Source: Pseudomonadota bacterium
Lineage (GTDB): Bacteria > SAR324 > NAC60-12
Length of the DNA stretch: 9,530 nucleotides
Direction of reading: 5' to 3'
NCBI GenBank assembly: GCA_014381795.1
Contig: JACNKY010000196.1
Coordinates: 1 to 9,530 of the forward strand
The stretch's first letter is position 1, and each line of letters opens with the position of its first letter. A model generated the notes under the pieces. It had not been told where the DNA came from and made no database searches. It saw only the letters and a program-made list of their open reading frames with translations. The position numbers and the translations under genes are program-made. Positions 1-7,393 of this stretch are shown here, piece after piece.

Positions 1-39
1 TTCGGATTGAGGATAACGTCTAAGTTTTTTAAGGGATTA

Positions 40-258
40 TTACAACTGGATTAGTTGAGTTATTTCTCCTGGTTCAGGGAATCTTGACAGTATTTTCTTG
101 GAAAATACTTTTTCGCCATCTACAATAACCTCAAAATCACCCCTTTCACCAGAAAGAAGTTCGGCGTCAACCTCGAATGATTCTTTTAATTCCGCAGCCA
201 AACTGACCGCGCTGGGTTTGTAGTTTCAAACCACACAGTAAAATATTTTAATCTGCAT
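40..258 (-). CDS. SelW-like (Rdx family) selenoprotein with in-frame UGA selenocysteine
   Basis: A small thioredoxin-like-fold selenoprotein of the SelW/SelT/SelH (Rdx) family, presumably a cytoplasmic thiol redox protein; the partner is unknown. From ATG at 258 the frame is open to TAA at 40 (72 residues) except for one TGA at codon 11 (226-228). Reading that as selenocysteine gives an N-terminal beta strand (MQIKIFY) followed by C8-V-V-U11-N-Y-K-P, the family's CxxU redox motif. The C-terminal half contains FEVIVDGEKVFSK and then RFPEPGEI, both hallmarks of bacterial SelW-like proteins. Length matches the family. The 61 codons after the TGA keep the family pattern without another stop, so this is not a decayed gene. 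A hairpin candidate for selenocysteine insertion lies just downstream of the TGA. The start has only a weak GAG upstream. It lies 153 bases downstream of the FtsK-like gene on the same strand. Conventional calling would miss it or start it late. The family call is from motif recognition. Confidence 0.9.
199..220 (-). promoter_or_regulatory. Candidate bacterial SECIS hairpin downstream of the UGA codon
   Basis: Bacterial selenocysteine insertion needs a stem-loop just 3' of the UGA, usually with a G in the first two bases of the apical loop, bound by SelB. Six bases into the message after the UGA (226-228), CAAAC pairs with GTTTG. A further CC/GG pair forms above a three-base bulge (TCA), closing a five-base loop AGCGC with G in second position. 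An alternative fold pairs CAGC (211-214) with GCTG (195-198) around a 12-base loop that starts with G. In the first fold the loop begins 13 bases after the UGA, slightly closer than in the E. coli fdhF element. Folding was done by eye, so which stem forms is uncertain. Confidence 0.45.
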
Positions 259-321
259 TATATCTCAGTTTATAAAAAGTATTAAACTTCTGATGTGCAA
301 AACTGGGCAAGATTCAGAATT

Positions 322-350
322 ATTATATTAGACTGACTAGATTCTGCGAA
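322..350 (-). promoter_or_regulatory. Candidate sigma70-type promoter for the selenoprotein gene
   Basis: In the 153-base gap before the selenoprotein gene, the minus strand reads TTCGCA (345-350), 17 bases, then TATAAT (322-327). The -10 is a perfect consensus match and the -35 matches 4 of 6. Transcription would start near 315, leaving a leader of roughly 57 bases. This suggests the selenoprotein can be expressed independently of the long upstream transcription unit. AT-rich DNA often gives such matches by chance. Confidence 0.4.
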
Positions 351-411
351 AATATCAAGATTGGAATATCAGTTGCAAACTGGGAAAAGATTACTCGTTC
401 TATTAGATTTA

Positions 412-1065
412 CTATCCAGAGGAATTTTCTTCAAAACGTGAATGTACTTTGAAGTTAGCTAAATCTGCAGCAGGAAGATATTCCGGTGCTGGAGGAGGGC
501 TGATTTTGTTGACCAACAGCATAAGTATGTTTTGGATTCCTGTCAATAACGCCGAAAATAAAGGCAGTGGTGAAAGTAGTCGGGACATACGTACTACAGA
601 AATAATCAACATAACTCCCAGAGCAGTTGAACTTAAAGCAAGAGCCATCGACTGCCCCAGCCACTCTACTGCTAATTTACCTGCATATCCATTTTGCCAT
701 AAAAAACCTGAATTTACTGGTTCAAGAAGAGTTAACTGTAAAGCCAGTTCATAAAATATCGAAAGCAAAAAAACGAGAACAAACGTATAATAAGTACCTC
801 CCAGAACAGAAACACTACGAGGTTGGTGCATGAATATACGCACAAAAAGCCATGGTAGCAACAAGGATGACGGCCCAAAGATTTCTAGTAAAGAACCTCC
901 TGTGATTGCGCCGATCAAGCCAATCCAGTTTTGAATTCCTGCTGAAGGATATAACTGATTAAAAACTGTCGGATCCTGAAAATCCGCCGTCATTATGGAC
1001 AGCAGAAAAGCAAAACCTAATCCACCAAAAACCAGATAGTCTATACGTAGTTTGATTACACTCAT
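412..1065 (-). CDS. Stand-alone FtsK-type N-terminal 4TM membrane domain protein
   Basis: A 217-residue integral membrane protein that resembles the N-terminal anchor domain of FtsK/SpoIIIE DNA translocases, which attaches those proteins to the division site. Hydrophobic segments lie at about 10-26, 49-63, 66-78, 88-112, 138-158 and 166-187. Between the first two is the family-like pattern S...AD..DPT....P followed by NWIGLIGAITGG and FGPSSLLLP, close to the usual N..G..GA...L...FG...YLLP. A short proline-rich tail (SPPPAPEYLP, 189-198) recalls the start of the FtsK linker, but the protein ends 19 residues later. No P-loop motor or gamma DNA-reading domain follows. Past the TAG stop the same frame holds TAA, TAA, TAG and TAA within about 30 bases, so this is not a single nonsense change. 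It begins 19 bases after coaD. It could be a dedicated short protein or a remnant of a full ftsK. The family call rests on pattern recognition. Confidence 0.7.
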   Translation of the reverse strand: MSVIKLRIDYLVFGGLGFAFLLSIMTADFQDPTVFNQLYPSAGIQNWIGLIGAITGGSLLEIFGPSSLLLPWLFVRIFMHQPRSVSVLGGTYYTFVLVFLLSIFYELALQLTLLEPVNSGFLWQNGYAGKLAVEWLGQSMALALSSTALGVMLIISVVRMSRLLSPLPLFSALLTGIQNILMLLVNKISPPPAPEYLPAADLANFKVHSRFEENSSG

Positions 1066-1084
1066 TGCAGCTGGTTTATTAAGA

Positions 1085-1582
1085 TTAAGTTTTAGGATTG
1101 TTATTAATTACTTTTGTCACTATTTCTGCTACTGAAGGCAGTACATAAGCTTCGATTGACTCTCCCATGAATGCTAATTCACGAACAAGAGTCGAACTGA
1201 TAGCAAAAAGATCCGGTTTCCCAAATAAGCAGAATGTTTCAATTTCCTGGTCAATTCCCTTGTTGCCTACTGCCTGCTGAAATTCACCCTGAAAATCATC
1301 CAAACTTCGTAAACCTTTTACAATTACTTGCGCTTTACGTTGCTGTACGTAGCGAATGGTTGAGCCACTAAAAGCTTCAACAGTGACATTTCTTAAATCA
1401 TAATGCGTCACATATTCATTCATCATCTGCAGACGCACTTCTTCGGTAAACATATATTGCTTTTCAACATTCATGGCTGCTGACCAATAAACATGATCAA
1501 ACTGTTTGCTCGTTCGGACCAATATATCTGCGTGACCAAAAGTTGGCGGATTTGCACTAGTAGGGTAAACTGCAATTCTCAT
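1085..1582 (-). CDS. coaD: Pantetheine-phosphate adenylyltransferase (PPAT)
   Basis: Transfers AMP from ATP to 4'-phosphopantetheine to give dephospho-CoA, the penultimate step of coenzyme A synthesis in the cytoplasm. The 165-residue product is full length. It begins with the nucleotidyltransferase beta strand and the ATP-binding (T/S)xGH element (TFGH, His17). K41 aligns with the substrate-binding Lys42 of E. coli CoaD. VKGLR (88-92) is the VRGLR motif, DFQGEFQQAVGN (96-107) corresponds to DFEYExQMAxxN, and AISSTLVRELA (127-137) is the conserved SS(S/T)xVRE segment. Oddities: the usual YPGTFDP is YPTSANP (6-12), so the Gly and Asp positions differ and Thr10 is replaced by Ser9, and the first Arg of RGLR is Lys89. 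It lies 46 bases after mutS and 19 before the FtsK-like gene. No Shine-Dalgarno sequence is visible. NadD-type enzymes share the fold, but the SST and GLR motifs favour PPAT. Confidence 0.87.
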   Translation of the reverse strand: MRIAVYPTSANPPTFGHADILVRTSKQFDHVYWSAAMNVEKQYMFTEEVRLQMMNEYVTHYDLRNVTVEAFSGSTIRYVQQRKAQVIVKGLRSLDDFQGEFQQAVGNKGIDQEIETFCLFGKPDLFAISSTLVRELAFMGESIEAYVLPSVAEIVTKVINNNPKT

Positions 1583-1628
1583 TTCTGCTATTCAAATATA
1601 TTGTTTAAGTTTGTCTGACTGAAGTTTT

Positions 1629-4406
1629 TCATTCCCGTCGTAGTCTAACTGTAAATTCATGAAGATAATTTAACGCCTGCAGCGGAGTCATTTCATTCAA
1701 GTTTAATTTTCGCAACTCATCCAGATAGAGAGATTCTTCTGGAAACAAAGACAATTGAGGATCTGCATCGGTGGAAACATTCCAAAAGCCGCTCGATTTA
1801 TCACTTACTTCAGTCGATAATTCCTGTTTTTTTTCTGTCTCATCTATAGGTATAGGCAAATGGTGGACCATTGACGTCTCTTCCAATTGTTCCATCACAT
1901 CTAGCGCGCGTTTTACCACACTTTTTGGCAGACCCGCAAGCCTTGCAACTTGAACTCCATAGCTTTTATCAGCCTCTCCCGCAACGATTTTACGCAGAAA
2001 AACAATTTGTTCACCCTCTTCTTCTACACGTACGCTGAAATTTTCAACAGAATCCAATTCCTGCGCAAGAGCAGTCAGTTCATGATAATGTGTGGCACAG
2101 AGCGTGAGAGCGCTCAATTTTTGTAAATGTTCAACAATTGCCCACGCAATGCTGATACCGTCAAAAGTGCTGGTCCCCCTCCCGATTTCATCCAGAATTA
2201 TTAAACTTCGGTCAGTCGCATTGTTCAAAATTGCTGCTGCTTCATTCATTTCCAGCATAAAAGTACTTTGACCAAGAGTCAGATTATCCGAAGCTCCAAC
2301 ACGGGTGAAAATTCTGTCAACCACAGTCAACTCCGCACTCTCTGCAGGCACAAAACTTCCACATTGCGCCATGAGCACATTTAAGGCAACTTGTCGCATG
2401 TAAGTAGATTTACCGGCCATGTTTGGTCCTGTGATCAACATGATACGGCATGTGGTTTCTGCTAAATCTAAATCATTAGGCACAAAAACTTCACCCAAAT
2501 CAATTCGCTCAATGACAGGATGGCGACAGTCTTTCAAAAACAATTTTCTAGGTGCCTGCAGAGGATGCAGAACTGGACGCACGTAGTGATAGTGTTCTGC
2601 AACATAAGCCAGTCCTGCCAACGCATCCGCAACAGCGATATCCTGTGCGGTTTGCTGTACACGTCTGGTGTTTGTGTTGATCTCGGTTTTTAATTGTTGA
2701 AACATTTCATACTCCAACTCACCTATTCGCTCTTCTGCAGTGAGTATTTTTTCCTCAAATTCTTTGAGCTCGCCGGTAATGTAACGCTCAGCATTTACCA
2801 GAGTCTGTTTACGGATGTAATTATCCGGAACTGATGTTTTATGAACATTACTGACTTCAAGGTAGTAGCCAAAAACTTTGTTGTAACTTATTTTTAAGGA
2901 GCTTATTCCTGTTTTCTCACGTTCATTCAACAGCATTTCATTAAGAAATTGTTTTGAATTTCTAGAAATGTCACGCAGTTCATCTAATTCTGCTGAAACT
3001 CCTGCTGCCATAAATCCACCTTCCCTCAGTTTAACTGAAGGTGCATCCAGCAAATGTCGATGCAACAGATCTAACAAATCTGTTAGCGGATCAAATTTTT
3101 CAGCAATTATTTTTATCAACGGCGATTGTAATTCTGCAAAATAGAGTGGAAGTTTCTGTACCGGTTCCAAGGATTCTCGTAGAGCCAAAAGGTCATTTAT
3201 CCCTGTCACTGGCAAATTGATGCGCCCCAAGATACGTGGTAGATCCTGGATCACGTTCAAACTTTCACGAAATTTTTCACAGAGCATAAAATTAACCCTG
3301 AACTCTTCGATACAGTCAAAACGTTCATTAATTGCCTCAATATCTAGTAACGGCTGCCGCATCCACTGCCTGAAAAGCCTTGCACCCATTGGAGTCTGAG
3401 TGTGATTAAGTATATGAAAAAGAGTGTGTTTTCTAACTCCGGACTGGCTTTCAAACAGTTCAAGATTCGCAACTGTTGCTTCATCCAAAAGCATAGTTTT
3501 TTCAAAAGAATGTCTCCGCAAAGCAGTAAGATGGCTCAAGTCGCATTTTTGAGTTTCTTCCAAATAACGTAATAACGCACCCGCGGCTGAAATTCCATGT
3601 GGCAAATCATCTACCCCAAATCCGGAAAGATTCAGCGTTTCAAAATGTTTTTTTAAACTCTTTTCAGTTGCTTCCTTATCAAAATGATATGGGTCAATAA
3701 AATTAAAAAGTCCGGTCGATGGGAAAACCTGTCCGTCCGGAAAACCTGTTACTTTTGTCAGCGAAACCACTGAGCTTCCGTCTGAGGTGTTTTCCTTGTC
3801 AAGCAACTGTGTCATACGCTGCACAAGTTCCTCCAGAAACAGGGATTCTGCTTCAGAACGGCTTTGTGTGAGGAGAATTTCCTGTGGGGTCAGTTGTGCG
3901 AGGAAATCGTAGAACCGGTGAGTTTCATGCAAATTAAACTCTGCAACCTCAAACTCACCTGTAGAAAGATCCGCAAAGGCGATACCCAAACTTTGGGAAC
4001 GCAATACCACGTTGATTGCCAGTAAATAATGATTACGGTCCGGATCAATCAATTGAGGTGAAACTGTAGTTCCGGGAGTTACAACTCTGACAACACCCCG
4101 CGCTACCAGACCCTGTGCTTTGGCAGGATCTTCCATTTGTTCACAAATGGCCACCTTGTAACCTGCAGCAGTCAGTTTGTTTAAGTATTGTTCATAGGCA
4201 CGGTAAGGTACACCACACATCGGTAATGACTTTTTTTTATCACGTGAAGTCAACGCAATTTGCAAAACTTTTGCTCCTACAATCGCATCATCACCGAACA
4301 TTTCATAAAAATCGCCCATGCGGTAAAACAGAAGTTTATCCGGATGTTCCCGTTTGATGGCATTGAACTGACGCATCATCGGTGTTTCTACTTGAGGAAC
4401 AGACAT
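1629..4406 (-). CDS. mutS: DNA mismatch repair ATPase MutS
   Basis: Recognises base mismatches and small loops after replication and recruits MutL; works as a cytoplasmic dimer. The N-terminal mismatch-binding domain has the F-x-E wedge as F33-Y34-E35 in RMGDFYEMF, which identifies MutS rather than MutS2. The connector, core and clamp follow to about residue 620. The ABC-type ATPase carries Walker A GPNMAGKS at 660-667, Walker B LIILDE ending D739-E740, the signature-like TLGQSTFMLEM, and the ATHYHEL histidine motif. The C-terminus has a hydrophilic linker, then PQLSLFP and the conserved tail TPLQALNYLHEF, which in MutS supports tetramer formation. At 925 residues it is longer than the roughly 850 of E. 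coli, mostly from that linker and an insertion near residues 200-215. It starts 26 bases after the dioxygenase gene. The start places the conserved TPMMRQF at residue 8, as is usual for the family. No Shine-Dalgarno sequence is visible. Confidence 0.98.
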   Translation of the reverse strand: MSVPQVETPMMRQFNAIKREHPDKLLFYRMGDFYEMFGDDAIVGAKVLQIALTSRDKKKSLPMCGVPYRAYEQYLNKLTAAGYKVAICEQMEDPAKAQGLVARGVVRVVTPGTTVSPQLIDPDRNHYLLAINVVLRSQSLGIAFADLSTGEFEVAEFNLHETHRFYDFLAQLTPQEILLTQSRSEAESLFLEELVQRMTQLLDKENTSDGSSVVSLTKVTGFPDGQVFPSTGLFNFIDPYHFDKEATEKSLKKHFETLNLSGFGVDDLPHGISAAGALLRYLEETQKCDLSHLTALRRHSFEKTMLLDEATVANLELFESQSGVRKHTLFHILNHTQTPMGARLFRQWMRQPLLDIEAINERFDCIEEFRVNFMLCEKFRESLNVIQDLPRILGRINLPVTGINDLLALRESLEPVQKLPLYFAELQSPLIKIIAEKFDPLTDLLDLLHRHLLDAPSVKLREGGFMAAGVSAELDELRDISRNSKQFLNEMLLNEREKTGISSLKISYNKVFGYYLEVSNVHKTSVPDNYIRKQTLVNAERYITGELKEFEEKILTAEERIGELEYEMFQQLKTEINTNTRRVQQTAQDIAVADALAGLAYVAEHYHYVRPVLHPLQAPRKLFLKDCRHPVIERIDLGEVFVPNDLDLAETTCRIMLITGPNMAGKSTYMRQVALNVLMAQCGSFVPAESAELTVVDRIFTRVGASDNLTLGQSTFMLEMNEAAAILNNATDRSLIILDEIGRGTSTFDGISIAWAIVEHLQKLSALTLCATHYHELTALAQELDSVENFSVRVEEEGEQIVFLRKIVAGEADKSYGVQVARLAGLPKSVVKRALDVMEQLEETSMVHHLPIPIDETEKKQELSTEVSDKSSGFWNVSTDADPQLSLFPEESLYLDELRKLNLNEMTPLQALNYLHEFTVRLRRE

Positions 4407-4432
4407 GAGTATTGCTGAAGAGGTAAAAAAAA

Positions 4433-5245
4433 TTATGCCAAGTTTGCCGGCCAGATAAGCGGAAACAATTTGTGCTTCATCGGCACACCCGCCGACAATT
4501 CTACCGAAAGTCCCGGAAATTCTGGAGAAGTTTCCCAGGCGCGTGGGGCATGCCGAATATCATCGCCAAGCATACGTACAGAAAAAACACGACGCAGTGC
4601 CTCTGTACCAGCTCCGGTATGCAAAGTGAGCATATGAAAGGCCAGAGCGTCACCAGGTTCAAGAGCCCAGCTTAAAACACGATATTTGTCCGGATTAGCT
4701 TCAATATCCGGCGGTTCCATGAGACTACCTTCAGGAAACCACTTTGCTTCTTTTTTGAGAAAAGTCCGCGGTAAGAACCAGTTTCCGAGATGTGATCCAG
4801 CCGCAAATTCCAGTGTCCATTCAAGCGGTACTGGATCAACCGGAATCCAAAAACTGATATTTTGTCTTCCTTCAATATTGTAATATGGTTGGTCCTGATG
4901 CCATGGAGTCCTTTGCCTAGTTCCGGATTTTTTCACTAGCATGTGGTCGTGATACAGACGTACCTTTTCGGAACACATAAGTTTTGCAGCCACTTCCGAA
5001 AGCTGACTTTCAAAGATAATCCTCTGGTAAGCCGAATTTTCCTGCCAGGTACAAAAATCTTCAAGGAACCAGCCTGGATCCTTTACATCGCTGGCAACCT
5101 TGGAGCGTGAACTCGGATTGGAAATATTTTTATCGATACCTGATTTCAGATCTGCAACTTCATCCTTGGAAAGCAGGTTTTTAAGCAGAACCACTCCATC
5201 GTCAGCATAGGCTTTAATCTCAGTTTCACTAATATGCACAGTCAT
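4433..5245 (-). CDS. Phytanoyl-CoA dioxygenase (PhyH) family protein
   Basis: A putative Fe(II)/2-oxoglutarate-dependent oxygenase of the PhyH family (COG5285-like), 270 residues, probably cytoplasmic. Family members hydroxylate varied small molecules; the substrate here cannot be read from sequence. The iron-binding HxD is H116-x-D118 in PWHQDQPYYN, typical of bacterial members. The distal histidine is probably H209 in HMLTLHTGAG, and the 2-oxoglutarate arginine is R218 or R219 in RRVFSVR. SFWIPVDPVP (131-140) and the ALEPGDALAFH strand are also family features. All catalytic residues appear intact. It starts 9 bases after trpA and ends 26 before mutS, so it is probably co-transcribed with both. 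That does not prove a role in tryptophan metabolism. A purine run AGGGG sits 13 bases before the ATG, further than usual for a ribosome site. Confidence 0.92.
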   Translation of the reverse strand: MTVHISETEIKAYADDGVVLLKNLLSKDEVADLKSGIDKNISNPSSRSKVASDVKDPGWFLEDFCTWQENSAYQRIIFESQLSEVAAKLMCSEKVRLYHDHMLVKKSGTRQRTPWHQDQPYYNIEGRQNISFWIPVDPVPLEWTLEFAAGSHLGNWFLPRTFLKKEAKWFPEGSLMEPPDIEANPDKYRVLSWALEPGDALAFHMLTLHTGAGTEALRRVFSVRMLGDDIRHAPRAWETSPEFPGLSVELSAGVPMKHKLFPLIWPANLA

Positions 5246-5254
5246 TTTTTTAAA

Positions 5255-6064
5255 TTATCCCCTGGCAGCTGCCAAAGACAGCAAATGTTTACGATAACCG
5301 GTTTCACCTTCGGCTTCCCAGGTTTTCAACAAAGCAGAACCGACGATTGCAATTTCCGCTTTCCCATGTAACCGGCGTAAATCTTCGGCTTGTGACAAAC
5401 CAAAACCCAAAGCCAGAGGCAAATCAGTGTAGAGCCGGCATTGTTGTAAAATTTTTTCCGCGCTGATGTCCAGTTCCGTGTTTTTACCAGTAACCCCTTT
5501 TCTGGCAACACAGTAAATAAAACCGCTACCATGACCACATATTTTCCGGAGACGCTCCTCTGTGTTGGTTGGGGTACAGAGCATGATCGGATCAAGATCA
5601 TGCTGCCTGCTGTATTCAAACAAATCACCGTATTCCTCCAGCGGTAAATCCGGAATGATAAAACCTTCACCACCATTTTTCCGGATGTTTACGCAGTAAT
5701 TTTCAAATCCCATGGAAAATGCAGTATTACAATAACCCATCATTAACATCGGAAAATCAAAGCGCTCACTGGCACGCTTCATCAAATCAAAATATGCCTG
5801 CCAACGTATCCCATTTCGGAGAGCCTCTTGATTCGCTTTAACAAAAAGCGGTCCGTCTGCGCTTGGTTCGCTGAAAGGCATTTGCAGCTCAACCAAATCC
5901 ACATCCGCTTCACCCATCGCCTCCAGCATTTTCCAATTCGCTTCCAAAGATGGATAACCCACCACGACATGGGTCATCAGTAGGATTTTACTTTTAGTTT
6001 CCGGATACTCAGTTCCACCGAAAAGTGGATCGAGCCGGTTTTTTAAATATTTTGTCAGATTCAT
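5255..6064 (-). CDS. trpA: Tryptophan synthase alpha chain
   Basis: Cleaves indole-3-glycerol phosphate to indole and glyceraldehyde 3-phosphate; the indole is channelled to TrpB in the alpha2-beta2 complex. The 269-residue TIM barrel is full length. Catalytic Glu is E59 in VELQMPFSEP and catalytic Asp is D70 in ADGP. Other family segments are GFIIPDLPLEE (135-145), IYCVARKGVTG (183-193, phosphate loop) and GFGLSQ (220-225), with the phosphate-binding VGSALL at 241-246. The active-site loop is unusual: ELQMPFSEPSADGP replaces the common ELGIPFSDPxADGP, and VSRxGVTG is VARKGVTG. These look like subgroup variation, since both catalytic acids are kept. It follows trpB by 37 bases in the standard trpB-trpA order. 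There is no visible ribosome site, only an AT-rich leader. No other trp genes are in the window. Confidence 0.96.
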   Translation of the reverse strand: MNLTKYLKNRLDPLFGGTEYPETKSKILLMTHVVVGYPSLEANWKMLEAMGEADVDLVELQMPFSEPSADGPLFVKANQEALRNGIRWQAYFDLMKRASERFDFPMLMMGYCNTAFSMGFENYCVNIRKNGGEGFIIPDLPLEEYGDLFEYSRQHDLDPIMLCTPTNTEERLRKICGHGSGFIYCVARKGVTGKNTELDISAEKILQQCRLYTDLPLALGFGLSQAEDLRRLHGKAEIAIVGSALLKTWEAEGETGYRKHLLSLAAARG

Positions 6065-6101
6065 TAATTTATAATTTTGAAATTAGGAAACGAAGTTGGG
6101 C

Positions 6102-7343
6102 TCATTTTCTCAGTGCTTTTGTTCTCAAAAACTCATCCCATTTTTCATCACCTATGGCTTCAGCAATATTGAAAATATCTTTGTCACCCCGTCCTGAAAG
6201 GTTGATCAACACCTGGGTTCCATCAGGAATATCCGGCGCTTCCTCAACCACAGCGGCAAAAGCGTGGGCGCTCTCCAAAGCTGGAATTATGCCTTCTGTA
6301 CGCATCAGCAGCTTGGTGGCAGAAATAACTACATCATCCGCTGCAGAGGTAAAGCGGATGCGCTTTTGATCGTGAAGGTGACTCAGAATTGGACTGACTC
6401 CTATGTAGTCCAGCCCCGCTGCAATCGAATGCGTATGCATCATCTGACCTTCGTCGTCCTGAAAAAAATACGTTTTGTATCCCTGCGCTACTCCTACTGT
6501 ACCTCCGGAAAAACGTGCGGCGTGTTGTCCTGAATCAAGACCGTGACCTCCGGCTTCAACACCAACCAGTTCCTCCTCTGTATCTTCCAGAAACGGCAGA
6601 AAAACTCCACTAGCGTTTGAACCACCTCCAACACAAGCATATATTTTGTCGGGTAATTTGCCATTTATTTTCAACATTTGCTGACGTGATTCCTGACCAA
6701 TAATTGACTGAAACCAGGCTACCATTTCCGGAAAAGGGTGTGGACCACAGGTCGTGCCTAAAACATAATGCGTAGTTTCCATACTTTCCGACCAGTCACG
6801 CATAGCCGCATTGATAGCATCCTTAAGCGTGGCAGTACCTTCTGTAACTGAAATCACAGTCGCACCAAGTTGTTCCATCCAAAAAACATTCGGACGTTGA
6901 CGTTCCACATCAACAGCGCCCATGTAAACCGTGCATTCAAGCCCCATTCTGGCGGCCATGGTTGCGGTTGCCACTCCGTGCTGTCCGGCTCCTGTTTCTG
7001 CAATTACTCGTTTTTTATTCATCCGCTGTACGAGCAACCCCTGCCCCATACAATTGTTCGCTTTGTGCGCTCCTGTGTGGTTTAAATCTTCCCGTTTGCA
7101 AAAAACCTGAAACTTACCACCCAATGTTTCAGCAAAATTTTCCAGCGGAGTGACCGGTGTTGGACGGCACGAATAATTCTGCATCACGTCCACATAACTT
7201 TGCCAAAATCCAGCGTCGGCCTTGGCTTCGTTAAAAGCGGCAATTAACTCGTCAAAAGTAGTACGTAATATTTCCGGAATAAACATGCCTCCGTAATCAC
7301 CATAATAACCGGAGGCATCAGGATTAATAGCTTGAGTGGGCAT
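6102..7343 (-). CDS. trpB: Tryptophan synthase beta chain
   Basis: PLP-dependent enzyme that joins indole and L-serine to give L-tryptophan, in complex with TrpA. The 413-residue product has the N-terminal YYGDYGGMFIPE that contacts TrpA, which marks it as the TrpB1 class. The PLP Schiff-base lysine is K94 in LNHTGAHKANN, the catalytic glutamate is E116 in AETGAGQHGVA, and the phosphate-binding loop is GGGSN at 239-243. Near the C-terminus NLSGRGDKD holds the serine that contacts the PLP ring nitrogen. The ATG at 7343 puts the conserved GYYGDYGG about a dozen residues in, as is normal. It is the first gene of the minus-strand unit, about 44 bases downstream of a strong promoter start. That leader is too short for a classical attenuator. 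No Shine-Dalgarno sequence is visible. Confidence 0.97.
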   Translation of the reverse strand: MPTQAINPDASGYYGDYGGMFIPEILRTTFDELIAAFNEAKADAGFWQSYVDVMQNYSCRPTPVTPLENFAETLGGKFQVFCKREDLNHTGAHKANNCMGQGLLVQRMNKKRVIAETGAGQHGVATATMAARMGLECTVYMGAVDVERQRPNVFWMEQLGATVISVTEGTATLKDAINAAMRDWSESMETTHYVLGTTCGPHPFPEMVAWFQSIIGQESRQQMLKINGKLPDKIYACVGGGSNASGVFLPFLEDTEEELVGVEAGGHGLDSGQHAARFSGGTVGVAQGYKTYFFQDDEGQMMHTHSIAAGLDYIGVSPILSHLHDQKRIRFTSAADDVVISATKLLMRTEGIIPALESAHAFAAVVEEAPDIPDGTQVLINLSGRGDKDIFNIAEAIGDEKWDEFLRTKALRK

Positions 7344-7354
7344 GTTGGACTTTA

Positions 7355-7383
7355 TTGTATCTTTGGACTTTCTGGTTTATTAT
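7355..7383 (+). promoter_or_regulatory. Candidate promoter for the DUF2851 gene
   Basis: Plus-strand TTGTAT (7355-7360), a 17-base spacer, then TATTAT (7378-7383), which is 5 of 6 to the -10 consensus; the -35 matches only its TTG. Transcription would start near 7390, about 43 bases before the ATG. Position and spacing are right, but the -35 is weak and the region is AT-rich. Confidence 0.33.
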
Positions 7384-7393
7384 TTAAGTTTAG

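Noticed and set aside
226..228. TGA in the SelW-like gene as a disabling stop (pseudogene)
   Set aside because: It falls exactly at the family's Sec/Cys position after C8-x-x, and the remaining 61 codons are intact and family-like, which decay would not produce.
412..1065. FtsK-like gene as a full ftsK broken by one stop codon
   Set aside because: Several in-frame stops follow closely and no other frame of 259-411 shows motor-domain sequence, so restoring one codon would not recover an FtsK.
1583..1628. Terminator between mutS and coaD
   Set aside because: The gap is AT-rich but has no GC-rich hairpin followed by a T run on the transcribed strand.
4115..4357. Plus-strand open frame inside mutS
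   Set aside because: Antisense to highly conserved MutS N-terminal coding sequence, with low-complexity, unfamily-like translation; a coding shadow.
4406..4440. Internal promoter before mutS (CATAAT on the minus strand)
   Set aside because: The -10-like box overlaps the end of the dioxygenase gene and has no acceptable -35 at 16-18 bases.
5326..5676. Minus-strand alternative-frame open frame inside trpA
   Set aside because: It is a frame-shifted reading of conserved TrpA sequence, rich in residues not expected of a protein domain.
6025..6369. Plus-strand open frame over the trpB 3' end and trpA start
   Set aside because: It lies antisense to trpB and the trpA start, and its translation has no recognisable domain or ribosome site.
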